NCBI GenBank assembly: GCA_918797485.1 | Contig: CAKKNE010000001.1 | Coordinates: 310,001 to 374,000, forward strand | Source: Pelagomonas calceolata | Lineage: Eukaryota > Sar > Pelagophyceae > Pelagomonadales > Pelagomonadaceae | Length of the DNA stretch: 64,000 nucleotides | Reading direction: 5' to 3' | Part shown: positions 29,573 through 39,194 of the stretch, in pieces | How the letters are laid out: every line of letters starts with the position of its first letter | Numbering within the stretch: the stretch's first letter is position 1 | Position numbers and translations under genes: made by a program | The notes under the pieces: generated by a model | The model's database searches: none | What the model saw: the letters and a program-made list of their open reading frames with translations, nothing else | What the model was told of the DNA's origin: nothing

Positions 29573-31840
29573 TTAATAGGAAGGAAACCCTGCCCTCCTC
29601 CGGTCCGCCTCGGAGCGCTCGTCGCGCCGCCGCACGGGGTACCGCAAGTCGATGACCTCGGCCGTCGCGTCGCCCTCAGCTAGCAAGCGCGCCGTCGCCG
29701 ACGCCGGCCGGCCCGTCATCCGCCCCGAAAAGGCGCCCTCGCCCCGTCTCTTCGAATTGCGCAGCGGGCCCGCCGACGCCGGCCGGACGCGTCCTACGGA
29801 AGGCTTCGCGCGCGCGCCCATGGGTGGCCTGCTTTTATATGTTTTCGGACGCTCTTCAAACTGCACCGATTCTCTTTTTGTCGGAGAGCCCGGTCTTTGA
29901 CAAGAAATACAGACCTCGACGCCGTCTTTTAGCACGTAGGCGCTCTTGCGCACGCCCAGCGCGCCGGAACAGATGGCCTTCCGTCGTCGCGTCAGCGCCG
30001 GGTCGCCCGCGAGCGCAGCGGCGATTTCCCTCAACTCCTCCCTTAATTTCAGAACGGCCGTCCCGTCGGCCTTCGTGTGGATGCGGTCCCAGACATCACC
30101 TAAGTCCGTGGGCGCGGCCGCCGGCGCCTCGGCGAACTTCAGAGTCGTATCACTTGTTGTAGGAGGAACGTTGGCCAGTCGAGCGACGGCCTCGGCTGCT
30201 CTTCTAGCAGAAGCCGCCGCTGCCTCTAATTTAGAATCGCGCTCTTGATCCGCGGCGCTGCGCTGGGCGTAGCGCTTGTCGTTGATTGAGGTCATACGAT
30301 TCAAGTCTTCGTTCACCTTCACTAAACCGTTCTCTAATTTCTCTTGCGCCCGCGTGAAGACCTCGACCTCCACATGAAAGTCATCTAACAGCTTCTGCTG
30401 GCGGCAGGCGAACTCCGCGAAGCGCCGGTCAATATCTTTGTCAAACTCCGCGAGCGCCCCGCGCCCGTTGCCGTAGGCCAGGGCCGCGGGCGGGGCCGCG
30501 ACCTCCACCGTCTCTGTCTTCGTGGTGGGCTTGCCGTCGACCAGTGCGGCCATGAGCGCGCTCTGGGCCGCTCTACGCTCCACGAGGGCGTCGTCTTCGT
30601 CACTTGGTCCAGTACCGCCCAAGCCGACGACGCCTTTCCGTAGTATATCAGCACTTAACTTCGCGTCGTCCTTCACGACATTCTCGAGCGCCGCGAGGCG
30701 CTTCGCCAGCGCGTCCTGTTCGATGACACCGTCCCTCAATCTATGATAGACGGCCTTGTCGTGCAGGGGGATGGGGCGGTCCGGCGGCTTCATGGCTCGA
30801 ATCGTGCAGAACATCTTGGCTTGCGTCCGGGCGTACTTGGCGCGCGCGCCAGCGCGCTGGGCGCGGCCAGCGGCTTCTTGGGCTTCGGCGGCCTCGCGTT
30901 CCGCCCGCTCGCGCGCCGCGGCCTCCTTCTCTGCCCGCGCGCGTGCCGCTTGATCCGCTGCTTCTTGCTCCGCCCGCGCACGCGCCGCCGCATCTTCGTC
31001 CGCGGCCTCTTGCTCCGCCAGCTCGCGGTCCGCTTGGTCCGCCGCCTCCTTCTCGGCTCGCTCCTGCTCCGCCGCCTCTTGGTCCGCGGCCTCTTTGTCA
31101 GCTCGCTCCTGCTCCGCAGCATCCCTTGCTGCAGCCTCTTGCTCCGCCCGCTCCCGTTCCGCCGCCTCGCGCGCCTCCCGTTCGGCCCGTATCTCGGCCT
31201 CGAGGCGCGCGGCCTCGGCCTCGCGTTCCGCCCGTTCCCGCTCAACCCGCTCCCGGTCCGCCTCGGCCTCGGCGCGCAGCTGCTCCGCAATTTCATCTCG
31301 CATGCTCTCGAGCTGCGCCTGGGCCTCGCCCGAGAGCCGTTCGACGCCCGTAATCATGGCCTCGAGCTCCCGGACGGTCTCGCTCAAAATACGCACGTCC
31401 TCCCTCGAAGCGAATTTTTGTTCGTTCGCCGCGCGCTCGTCCTCGAGCCCCGCGACCGATGCAGACGCCGCCGTGCCGTCCCGCGCCGTCTTGAGGAGCC
31501 GCGCGGCCACGAGCATGCCCCGTACTTCTTTGACGTCGGCCTGGAAGCCGCCGAAGACGGCGCCACGAGCCGCGAGGTCGGCTCGTATCGAATCCATCTC
31601 TTGTCTCATCGCCGCGAGCTCGGCTTCTCTCTCGGCCAGCGCCTCGCGCATGGAAGTCATGGCTACCGCGTCCGCTTCCTTTTGTTTTTGGAGATCCTGC
31701 AGTGCTTTGTCTTGCGCCTCGGCTTTGGCGGTGGCGGCGGCGCCGCCCTGCTCGGACCGCGATTCTAAAGCAGACACTCTGGCCAAGAGGGCCTCGAACC
31801 ACGCGGTCAGGTCCGGAACCAGCGGCGGCAGCTCCTCCAT
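29573..31840 (-). CDS. Large coiled-coil protein, possibly QRICH2/flagellar-like
   Basis: The frame is open from 32056, but the first 70 codons are Arg/Pro/Gln-rich with poor coding character, so the Met at MEELPPLVPDLTAWFEALL is the better start. A long coiled coil contains a run of Ala/Glu/Arg repeats (units such as AEQEAADQEAAEQERAEKEA). A globular C-terminal region follows with DVWDRIHTKADGTAVLKL and a Cys pair VCISCQRPG. The VCISCQRP feature after a coiled coil recalls the C-terminal domain of QRICH2, a sperm/flagellar protein, but I am not certain. The tail is basic with Ser/Pro. A cytoskeletal role is likely. Confidence 0.6.
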   Translation of the reverse strand: MEELPPLVPDLTAWFEALLARVSALESRSEQGGAAATAKAEAQDKALQDLQKQKEADAVAMTSMREALAEREAELAAMRQEMDSIRADLAARGAVFGGFQADVKEVRGMLVAARLLKTARDGTAASASVAGLEDERAANEQKFASREDVRILSETVRELEAMITGVERLSGEAQAQLESMRDEIAEQLRAEAEADRERVERERAEREAEAARLEAEIRAEREAREAAERERAEQEAAARDAAEQERADKEAADQEAAEQERAEKEAADQADRELAEQEAADEDAAARARAEQEAADQAARARAEKEAAARERAEREAAEAQEAAGRAQRAGARAKYARTQAKMFCTIRAMKPPDRPIPLHDKAVYHRLRDGVIEQDALAKRLAALENVVKDDAKLSADILRKGVVGLGGTGPSDEDDALVERRAAQSALMAALVDGKPTTKTETVEVAAPPAALAYGNGRGALAEFDKDIDRRFAEFACRQQKLLDDFHVEVEVFTRAQEKLENGLVKVNEDLNRMTSINDKRYAQRSAADQERDSKLEAAAASARRAAEAVARLANVPPTTSDTTLKFAEAPAAAPTDLGDVWDRIHTKADGTAVLKLREELREIAAALAGDPALTRRRKAICSGALGVRKSAYVLKDGVEVCISCQRPGSPTKRESVQFEERPKTYKSRPPMGARAKPSVGRVRPASAGPLRNSKRRGEGAFSGRMTGRPASATARLLAEGDATAEVIDLRYPVRRRDERSEADRRRAGFPSY

Positions 31841-32081
31841 GTTTTTGCTGAGGCTGCCGATGCTCTGGGAGCTGGTGTCCCTGCTCAGGGCTGAGGCTTG
31901 AGTGCTCTCTGGGAGCTGGTGTCCCCGAGGCTTGAGGCTGCCCCGAGGCTGCCCCGAAGCTGGGGGGCGGCGCTTCCGGTGCTCCTGGCTGCCTGTCAAT
32001 GTCCTGGTGCGGCGCTCCCGGTGCTCCCGCACACGCGCTGCGAGACGCTCTCCCAACGCGAACCCGCACGCTATGGAATAC

Positions 32082-32640
32082 TTACGCGGACTCTTCTAGA
32101 TCCTCAATAGGACTCGCCTCGACCCATTTGTCGGACCCGTCGTCCCGGGTCAGGGACATCGTCAGCTTGTGGAGACGCAGCATGCGGCGCGCGAAATCGT
32201 CGCCCCCAGGAATTGCCTCCCCCGCCTCGGCCTTTGCGTCGAAGAATTCCAGGTAGCTCGCCGTCACTTCGTAGAACGTCTTGGACCACCCGGGGTTGTT
32301 AACCTTGGTGCGGTGACGGACGAAGTCGGCTTCCTGCGTGCGAATCTCACACATCACCGCCTTGCAATCCGCTTCGCCTCGCTGGCCGAGAGGCAGCATT
32401 CGCGCGAAGGTGGCTCCAACAAGGAACCAAATCAGCTCGGCACACGCGGTCGCCGCCTCATGGTCCAAGTCGTACCTCGAGGACATGTGGGTTAAGCCGT
32501 GCCGGGCACCTCTATCTTCTGCACCCCACCTATTCAAGAGCAAATCAAGCGTTGCGTAGGTATTGTCCAGAGCAGTGTGTCTGCTGTCTTCTCTGGGGGG
32601 CAAGCCAGGCTCTGTAGTACGAACGTCGCTTGGTCCCGTG
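32082..32640 (-). CDS. Uncharacterised protein; 5' end unresolved
   Basis: The frame codes for a plausible soluble protein ending SPIEDLEESA. Near its visible N-terminus is EDSRHTALDNTYATLDLLL, which resembles the last motif of DEDD-type 3'-5' exonucleases (H-x-ALDD). Upstream exons with the other motifs are not found: the frame runs back into an introner, and the opposite strand beyond it carries another gene. An acceptor-like CCCAG precedes GAAGACAGC near 32590. It may be a truncated exonuclease or an unrelated protein. Confidence 0.45.
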
Positions 32641-32806
32641 CGGAAATCAAATCTTCTCGCATGCGGTTGCTTCATGGACTCCACGCCATCGACGCGACGT
32701 CTGCTCGACGGCGTGGCGGTGTGGGTCTTACGCCCCTCGATTCAGCCATCGTTGTCGCCTAGAAGTGAGCCCGACTCACTCGACTCACCGCTTGATCTCC
32801 ACACAG
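32636..32806 (+). mobile_element. Introner 6 (family A), 171 bp, more decayed
   Basis: Ends CCGTGCGGAAATC and GATCTCCACACAG are flanked by GCTTGGTC (32628-32635) and GCGGGGTC (32807-32814), 6 of 8 identical. Read on the plus strand, intron 32628-32806 would be GC-AG and lead straight into the coding frame at 32807. On the minus strand the terminal AG is lost (CACGG). I therefore assign it to the plus-strand gene. Internal DNA includes the core CACGCCATCGACGCGAC and its inverted partner. Confidence 0.75.
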
Positions 32807-33091
32807 GCGGGGTCGGTCATCGCCTCGGGGCTGGTCGTGACGGCGGTCGACGCGGCGGCCGCGGCGATGAACGTCGACTCGCACTGGGGTTTCGTGCTGG
32901 TCGCCGCGGCAGTCGCCTCGGGCTTGACGGCCCTCATCGTCTTTGCTCTCGAGCGGCTTGTGCCGTCCTGCGCCGCGCCGCGCCTGCCGGTGGCCGAGCC
33001 GGTGTACTCGGCGGACGCGGTCTACGACCAGGTACGCGAGTCGACCGTACTCGCTGTGGACCACGCGAAGCACGCGGTGGGCATGGCCTGA
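32807..33091 (+). CDS. Small membrane protein, downstream exon
   Basis: From the introner acceptor the frame reads AGSVIASGLVVTAVDAAAAA and contains a membrane segment (WGFVLVAAAVASGLTALIVF), then a hydrophilic tail ending DHAKHAVGMA. Third codon positions are almost all G or C. The upstream exon before 32628 is uncertain because the opposite strand there also looks coding; translation could instead start at the internal Met of AMNVDSHWGF. Function unknown. Confidence 0.5.
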   Translation, partial: AGSVIASGLVVTAVDAAAAAMNVDSHWGFVLVAAAVASGLTALIVFALERLVPSCAAPRLPVAEPVYSADAVYDQVRESTVLAVDHAKHAVGMA

Positions 33092-33230
33092 GGGATTTTC
33101 GGCGCGATCTGTCTTAGCGGGCGGTGGGAAGCGCCTCGTTCTCTGACTGTAAGCGCGGATGGGTGCAATTTTGCGCCAAAATCCGCTAGTTCCCGGGACC
33201 AGACGAGGTGTGGACATCGCAACGACAACG

Positions 33231-35256
33231 ATGGAGAGCCCCGACCTCACACAGACGCAGGCCGACGCCTGCGCCGCGCACAAGTGCAGCAACGGCGAAG
33301 AGAACAATGTGCCGCCACCATCCGTCCAGCGCGCGGGCAATGGACAGCCCAGACAGCCCCTCGCGGCCCTCGGCGCCGCGCGCGACGCGCCGGAGCGCGA
33401 GCCGCAGCGCGAGTTCATTCCGCTGTCGGACGGCGAGCGCGCGGAGCTTCTCGCGTATCTCGCGGAGGAGGCGGCGGCGCAGCCGCCCGCCCCAAAAGTA
33501 GCTCAAGACCCCTCGGCTCGTAAGAGACGAGCGGACGCCTCGCGGCGGCCAGAGGTCATGAAGCGGTGGACGTCGACGCCCACGCCGCTGCGGCGCTGGA
33601 CGACGCGTACGCACCGCGGGATCGGGTTTGTATGGCGGGTACTGGAGCGACCTACCCGAAGCACGAGTGGGACTGGGTGTACCTCAAGCACGAGGACCAG
33701 CGCAAGCGCACCATCGAGATCCTGGAGGGCCTCGGCTACCTCAACGTCGCCGACGACGTCGTCAACAAGGTCAGCCGGTTGTACTTCGACAACCGCGAAA
33801 CGTTAAGTCCTCTCGAGTGTTGCAACGACATGAGGGAGGCGGCGCTCACCAAAGCATCGTGGAACCGCCTCATCAACAAGATCCTCAACTACATGATGAC
33901 CTACGACCCCAACCGGGCGGGCCCCGAGCCGGCGCACGGGCCGATCCTGCGGCAGATGTGGGCGGAGCTCCAGAAGGTCGGCATCACGGTCAATGGTGAT
34001 GTGGAGGGCAAGTTGGCGGGCCTGGGCGTCAAGGGCGCCTACAGCTCCTGCCACATGAGCGGTGACACGGCCGAGCTGTCGAAGGCGTCGTCGCTCTTCC
34101 ACAAGCTGTGGATCGTAGCGGCGACGAGGGACAAATTGGACCCGATCATCAAGCAGACCATCGACTGCTCGTTCGGCAACGCCACGGCGAACTCGGGCGA
34201 GATCGAATCGCTGCGCACGGACAAGCACGGGAGCTTCCACGGCGCCGCGAACGACGTCGCGCCCCTCTGCAAGCGCTACGTCAACCCGCAGCACGCGCGC
34301 GCCGCGAACGAGATGTTCCTCGGCCGCGGGGCGGTGCCGCGCGGCACGAAGCTGTTAATAGGCAACTTCGGCAAGGACGTGATCGCCCACGCGATTGAAC
34401 GCGGCTGCTTCGGGAAGTATGCACGTTGTCCGAGTCGTAGACACTTCAACTTGCGGCGCGACGGCGTCGGCCTCCGCGCCATCGACGCGGCGTGGTCCTC
34501 CAGAACTCACGTCGAGAGAACGCCCCTTCGCGACGACCTCACGGTTGGTCCGCGCAGTTCCGATGCATCGACGTCGGCGGCCTCGACTTTCGGAGGCTGC
34601 CGCTCTCGGAGATCTGCTACACTGGGGACAAGGGACGCGGCCGGCTCCGAGACGACTTCGACGAAGTCGATAGATTGTTAGAAGAGAAGTATCCTGGGGT
34701 CCACAAGGTGCACGACTTTTTGAGACAGAACGGGCTGCGGGACGCGCTGCGCGGGAACAAGCCTACGAGGACGCGCGGGGCGAGGCAGATCGTCACCCCG
34801 ACGTGTACGTTGTTCCAGGGCCTCGCCACCGGACACACGCTTGTGATCAAGTCCTTCAGAGCCCTGACCGTCTCCGCCGGAATGGTCTACGGGAATCCGG
34901 AGTCGCTGGATTTGTTGCAGGGCTGGGACGACGACTGGGCGGAGAAGGCGGCTTTAGAAACGTCCATCGATTGTAAGATATCGGACCTCGAGATGGCGAC
35001 CGTCGACGCGTCCGACTTAGCGAAGGTGGGGGGCGCGCGGCCGTGGGAGTCCATCACGGTGCCCAAGCGCCGCATCACCGAGAACCAGCACGGCGAGCCG
35101 GTCCTCAAGAAGCTGCGCGACGAGGGCAAGAAGCCGGCGACGTGCTTCGCCTGCGGCAACAAGTTCCTGTATGGGGGCGGCCTGACGGCGGGCTTCCGGT
35201 GCGCGCGCGGCACGAAGCCGGGCTGCGGGAGCCGCGGCCAGACGAAGCTTGACTGA
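33231..35256 (+). CDS. Uncharacterised protein with C-terminal zinc-ribbon-like motif
   Basis: The likely start is MESPDLTQTQADACAA at 33231. Disordered residues lead to a helical middle (EILEGLGYLNVADDVVNKVS, WNRLINKILNYMMTYDP) and a C-terminal zinc-ribbon-like CFACGNKFLYGGG...RCARGTKPGC. An intron at 34417-34557 (donor GTATGC, acceptor CGCGCAG) joins ERGCFGK to FRCIDVGGLDF, if one base is supplied at the junction; near 33563 the frame also appears one base short. The intron holds CGCGCCATCGACGCGGCG, another core-like match. About 650 residues. I do not recognise the family; the ribbon suggests nucleic-acid binding. Confidence 0.5.
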
Positions 35257-35373
35257 TATACGAGTAAGTGCTCTCTCTCTCAAATGCGCCGTGATGGGTA
35301 TTTCGACCGCCTCGCCGGCCGGGTCACCTACATGACGCCGGAACCCCTGGGGTAGTAGACTAGACAAATAGGT

Positions 35374-36180
35374 TTACTTCTTCGCCGGCCGGGCCCCGAA
35401 GATCGTCGAGCCGACGCGGACGTGCGTCGCGCCGAGGCCTAGGGCCTGCTCGAAGTCGTGGCTCATGCCCATGGACAGGGCCAGCGTATCGGCAGAAACG
35501 CCGAGCTCGGCCGCGGCCGCGTCTCGACAGGAGCGCAGCACGTTGAAGTCCGGCGACGCGTCGCCCTCCGCTCCACTGTACTTCCCGATGCACATGAGCC
35601 CAATTAAATTCAAGTGCGGCTTCGCGTGGATGGCTTTTGCAAGTTCCGGCGCCGCGTCCGGCGCGCAGCCGCCCTTGGTCTCTTCGCCCGACGTGTTCAC
35701 CTGGAGGAAGCACATCAAAGGCTCCACATTACCAAGCTCGCCCCAGACCCGATCTAGAGAATTGGCGATCTTCGCGCGCTCGACCGTGTGCACGCATGCT
35801 AACTGGGGCACCTGGCACAATTGCCTTACTTTGTTCGACTGGAGGCTCCCGATGAAGTGCCACCGCAAGCCCTCGACGTCCTTCGCCGCCTCGGCCTTCT
35901 CGGCGAGCTCCTGCACGTAATTTTCCCCGAAGTCGCGCTGGCCCGCGTCGAAGGCCGCCTTCACATGCGAGAGCGGCTTAAGTTTGGAGACGGCGATGAG
36001 CGTCGCGGTTTCTGATATTTTGTTTACGCGCTCGCGCACGGCCTGGACATTCGCCTGGACCGTGGCTGCTTCGTCGGCGTCGACCCAGGTAGCCATCGTC
36101 CGTGCGAGGCGCGGCCGGGCACGGCTCGCGTACAGTGCCGACGCGCTGGACACGCACCAGGCGCGCGTCGCCAGGCGCAT
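35374..36180 (-). CDS. PLPBP: PLP homeostasis protein (YggS/PROSC family)
   Basis: The family binds pyridoxal phosphate on a single TIM-like barrel and buffers vitamin B6. Visible are the PLP lysine region LIAVSKLKP, DFGENYVQEL, LRWHFIGSLQSNK, LNLIGLMCIG, SMGMSHDFEQAL and THVRVGSTIFG, all in the expected order. The start at 36180 gives a basic, Ala/Ser/Arg-rich leader (MRLATRAWCVSSASALYASR) fitting organelle targeting; a cytosolic form could start at MATWVDADE. Further upstream the frame runs into a tandem repeat. 268 residues, intronless. Confidence 0.9.
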   Translation of the reverse strand: MRLATRAWCVSSASALYASRARPRLARTMATWVDADEAATVQANVQAVRERVNKISETATLIAVSKLKPLSHVKAAFDAGQRDFGENYVQELAEKAEAAKDVEGLRWHFIGSLQSNKVRQLCQVPQLACVHTVERAKIANSLDRVWGELGNVEPLMCFLQVNTSGEETKGGCAPDAAPELAKAIHAKPHLNLIGLMCIGKYSGAEGDASPDFNVLRSCRDAAAAELGVSADTLALSMGMSHDFEQALGLGATHVRVGSTIFGARPAKK

Positions 36181-36207
36181 ATGCGCCTGACTGCTTGTGT
36201 GTATGCA

Positions 36208-36320
36208 GTACGCACGGCTCCCGTGCGACAGCAGGCTGCAGTATGCACGGCTCTCGTGCGCCAGCAGGCAGTACGGCACTCGTGCGACAGCGGGCAGTAC
36301 ACACGGCTCTTGCGACCGCA
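36208..36320 (+). repeat. Imperfect tandem repeat upstream of the PLP-binding gene
   Basis: About four copies of a 30-35 bp unit resembling GCAGTATGCACGGCTCTCGT followed by GCGACAGCAG occur here. They lie 30-140 bp upstream of the preferred start and between it and a CTAG-type palindrome at 36347. The minus strand is open across them, which may be chance. Confidence 0.75.
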
Positions 36321-36346
36321 CGCCAGCTCGGCTTGCTCTCAGAGTG

Positions 36347-36368
36347 CTAGTGTCTTACAAGCCGCTAG
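36347..36368 (-). promoter_or_regulatory. CTAG-type palindrome upstream of PLP-binding gene
   Basis: On the minus strand it reads CTAGCGGCTTGTAAGACACT followed by AG, a full consensus match, about 170 bp upstream of the start at 36180. Confidence 0.6.
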
Positions 36369-36430
36369 CAGCGATCCGAAACGCGCGCGTTCCGCACCCT
36401 GTATCTAGAGGGAAGTAACTAAACATAAAC

Positions 36431-38848
36431 TTACTGGGGCACGAGCTTCTTGGCCCGCCCGTCCAGGCACAGCGGCCGCCGCGACCGCGCCGGCGGCCCG
36501 CCCCGGCAGTCGCGGCTACGATCCGATAGCTTCACGGAGCGAGGCGTCCACTTGGGCTTGGCGCGCGCCGGGGGAGCGTTTGACGGTGGCGGCAATGGTA
36601 CGGTGCCCCGCGTCTCGGACAGTGGTCCACCGCCGGTCCGGAAGCCCTCGCTCGGCACCGCGACTCGCTTCGAGAAGGCGCGGAACTCGCCCAGCGTGAC
36701 GAGGCCCGAGCGGTCTTCGTCTATCACGTCAAAGAGAAAAGCGAGGTCCTCATCAGACACGGTGGCCGTCCGCTTCTTGACGGCCTCGATCAAATCAGCT
36801 CGGTCCATCGCGCCGCTCTCCGGGTCGAGGACGCGGAAGAGCCGCGCGTACGAGACGCCCTGGCCCCTGGTCGCGTCGTCGAATCCAGGCGATCCGCCCC
36901 GGCTCGCGACGACCTCCCCGAGGCGGCCCAGGATGGCTTCCGCCCTGGCTCTATCGCGCGCGTTGACCCGCGACGCGCGCGGCTCCGGCGCCGGCGGTTC
37001 CGGTCGCGCGACCTGCACGTCAAACAGCCGGCCCCGTATTTTCTTCGCAAATCGAGCGAAGTCCTCCAGCGCCACGACGCCCGTGCCGTCCTCGTCGATG
37101 GCCCGGTAGAGCAGCCGCAGGTCCGCGTCGGCCACGCCTTTCAAGTTGTCGAGGAACGCGCGGCGACAGGCCCGCACCAGCTCGCCGGCGTCCAAGGACT
37201 CCTCGCCGAAGACGCAGAGCTTCCGGAAGACGCGGCCGTAGGCGATGTCCCGCTTCGCGACGCCGAAGCCGCCCGCGCGATCCGCACTGTCCATGTCGAC
37301 GCGCCGCGCGATGTGCTCGAAGAGCGCCGCGGCGCGCGCCAGGTCCTCGGGCGCGAGCGGCGGCCGCCGCGGCGGGGCGGACACCTCGAGGGCGATGTGC
37401 GTCCGTCCCACGTCGCGCGGCGCGCGCTGTGCAGGCTTCTGCACCTCGCGCTGCCGCTCCGCGTGGCGCGCCGCAACCCCAAAAGCCAAACCGCGGGCGT
37501 ACGTCGCGAATTCAGCGCGCTCGACGAAGCCCGTGCCGTCCGTGTCGCAGGCGTCGAAGAGCGCGTCGGTAGCGAAGCGCGCCGGTGAAGACGGGAGTAA
37601 ACGGACGATCTGGTGCCTCAATTCATTCCGGTCGAGGCGGCCGCGCCCGTGCACGTCGAGCTTGCGGAACATGCGCGCGTAGTTGACCTTCTCGTGCTGC
37701 TCCGACTCGCGCTGGATCGTCGACGCCAGCGCGTAGAAGAGCGCCTCGGCGGCGGCGCGCGCCATGCGGTCCGTCTTGTCGGACGTTGGCCGCGGCGCTA
37801 CCACGACCTCCGTCGGCCTCGGCCGCGCCGGCACGGTCTCGGCGAAGGTCTTCCTGGGGAGCGGCCGCCGGGGCGGCGGCGGTGATATCGTTAAGTCGAC
37901 GCGCCGCGCGAAGTGCGCAAAGTCCTGGAGCGTGACGACGCCGCGCTGCTCCAGGTCGCAGCACTCGTAGAGGCACGTGACATCAGAATCAGACACGTCG
38001 CTTCCAAGGAGCTCCCGCACGCGCCGGCTTAATTCATCCCGGTCCACCACACCGAACTTCGCGATCTTGTGCCAGAGCCGCGCGGGCGTCAGCTGGTTCG
38101 GCGGCGCGCCGAGGCGCGAGACGAGGCGGTCCCGCGTTTCATGTGGAAACGTGAAGCGTAGCTGCGCGTCTGTGGTGGAGACGGTGCGGTGCAGGGCTTG
38201 CAACAGCTCGATGGCCTTCTTTCGCGTCGCCGGGTGCGCCGCGCGCTCGCTTTGTTGGATGGAGAGGGTCCGGATTCTTCGTCGCACCGCGGGCGCCGAC
38301 TTCGGCCGTTTCACGATTCTGTCGAGCTTGGGCTTCGGTTTCGGGAAGTCGGCCGGCAGCTCGGCGGCCCGCGCGAACTGGGCGAACTCCTTGAGGGTCA
38401 CGACCTCATTACTATCGTCGCTGTCGAGGGCGTCGAACAACAGATCTATATGCCGGTCCTTGGGCGCCGGTCTCAGTAAAGACCGGAGCCGCGATTTGAG
38501 GTTGTGGCGCTGGATGCCGCCGTGGCCGCACACGTCGAGTTGCTTGAAGATCATGCCGTAGTTCGGCGACCCCTCGCCCTGATGCAGCGGCGACGACGCG
38601 CCGCGACGAAGTCGCCGGGCGCGGCCCACGTACTTTGATCGGCGTCGTCGACGTCCTGCTCGGCTTGCTGCTGTATTCTCTTGGGCGGGCTCCGCGCGCG
38701 CGGCGGCGTCGACGGCACGGCGTCGTCGTAGACCCCATACACGTGCTTGATGCGCTCCAGTCTCTCGTCGTCCGGCGGCCGGCGCGGCGGGCGCTGCGCG
38801 GGCGGGCGGCCGGGGTGCGGTCGGGATGCGGACCGGCGCGCGGCGCAT
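36431..38848 (-). CDS. EF-hand array protein (about five paired repeats)
   Basis: After a poor N-terminus the protein shows five similar blocks of 90-130 residues, each made of a degenerate EF-hand and a better one. Examples of the second hands are DALDSDDSNEVVTLKEFAQF, DACDTDGTGFVERAEFATY, RAIDEDGTGVVALEDFARF and DVIDEDRSGLVTLGEFRAF. The first hands begin YGMIFKQLD, YARMFRKLD, YGRVFRKLC and YARLFRVLD. Calcium binding is expected at the Asp-rich loops. The N-terminal 90 residues switch frames: a better frame there reads ERIKHVYGVYDDAVPS and KRIQQQAEQDVDDADQ, so one or two bases are probably missing near 38580-38820. About 800 residues; a calcium-sensing cytoskeletal or flagellar role is inferred. 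Confidence 0.7.
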   Translation of the reverse strand: MRRAPVRIPTAPRPPARAAPAAPAAGRRETGAHQARVWGLRRRRAVDAAARAEPAQENTAASRAGRRRRRSKYVGRARRLRRGASSPLHQGEGSPNYGMIFKQLDVCGHGGIQRHNLKSRLRSLLRPAPKDRHIDLLFDALDSDDSNEVVTLKEFAQFARAAELPADFPKPKPKLDRIVKRPKSAPAVRRRIRTLSIQQSERAAHPATRKKAIELLQALHRTVSTTDAQLRFTFPHETRDRLVSRLGAPPNQLTPARLWHKIAKFGVVDRDELSRRVRELLGSDVSDSDVTCLYECCDLEQRGVVTLQDFAHFARRVDLTISPPPPRRPLPRKTFAETVPARPRPTEVVVAPRPTSDKTDRMARAAAEALFYALASTIQRESEQHEKVNYARMFRKLDVHGRGRLDRNELRHQIVRLLPSSPARFATDALFDACDTDGTGFVERAEFATYARGLAFGVAARHAERQREVQKPAQRAPRDVGRTHIALEVSAPPRRPPLAPEDLARAAALFEHIARRVDMDSADRAGGFGVAKRDIAYGRVFRKLCVFGEESLDAGELVRACRRAFLDNLKGVADADLRLLYRAIDEDGTGVVALEDFARFAKKIRGRLFDVQVARPEPPAPEPRASRVNARDRARAEAILGRLGEVVASRGGSPGFDDATRGQGVSYARLFRVLDPESGAMDRADLIEAVKKRTATVSDEDLAFLFDVIDEDRSGLVTLGEFRAFSKRVAVPSEGFRTGGGPLSETRGTVPLPPPSNAPPARAKPKWTPRSVKLSDRSRDCRGGPPARSRRPLCLDGRAKKLVPQ

Positions 38849-39194
38849 CGTGCGTCGCTGGGGCAGCCTTAGCGCTGCAATGCGTCTGCGCTCTCGCGCT
38901 GTGCAAAGCGCTGCGCTGTGGGCTCTCGCGGTCGAAGCCAGCTAAAGCGTCTGCGAGGCGTCTACTCCTCGGGCGCCCCGCGTCGGCGAGGCATCCGTTG
39001 ATCCGCCGGCGGAAAAACCCGTTTTTTCACTGCAAAAACACAGGGGGCAGCCACACGAGGAGGGCAGCGCGCAAAAGAGCGCCGATAGATACCGGTCTGG
39101 AGACTATTTGGGGGTTAAAAGCTGCCGGCGCGCAGCCTGCGGCGGGAGGCCACTGAATTCAAAGCCTTCCTGCCAAAACAGAAGCCAAGTAATA
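38849..39194. promoter_or_regulatory. Divergent spacer with GGGGCAGCC motif
   Basis: TGGGGCAGCC at 38859-38868 lies about 12 bp upstream of the EF-hand gene start, so it falls in a very short 5' leader on the minus strand. The remainder, up to the HSF-fusion start at 39195, has TTTTTTCACTG near 39025 and no gene. Confidence 0.45.

Noticed and set aside
30743-31768. A 341-codon plus-strand open frame, rich in Leu/Arg
   Set aside because: It is the antisense of the Ala/Glu/Arg coiled coil on the minus strand. Leu/Arg/Ala-rich composition and absence of any domain show it is a by-product of GC-rich codons.
36208-36320. Tandem repeat as part of the PLPBP protein
   Set aside because: The family does not carry such an extension, and a good targeting leader starts just downstream, so I treat the repeat as 5' flank.
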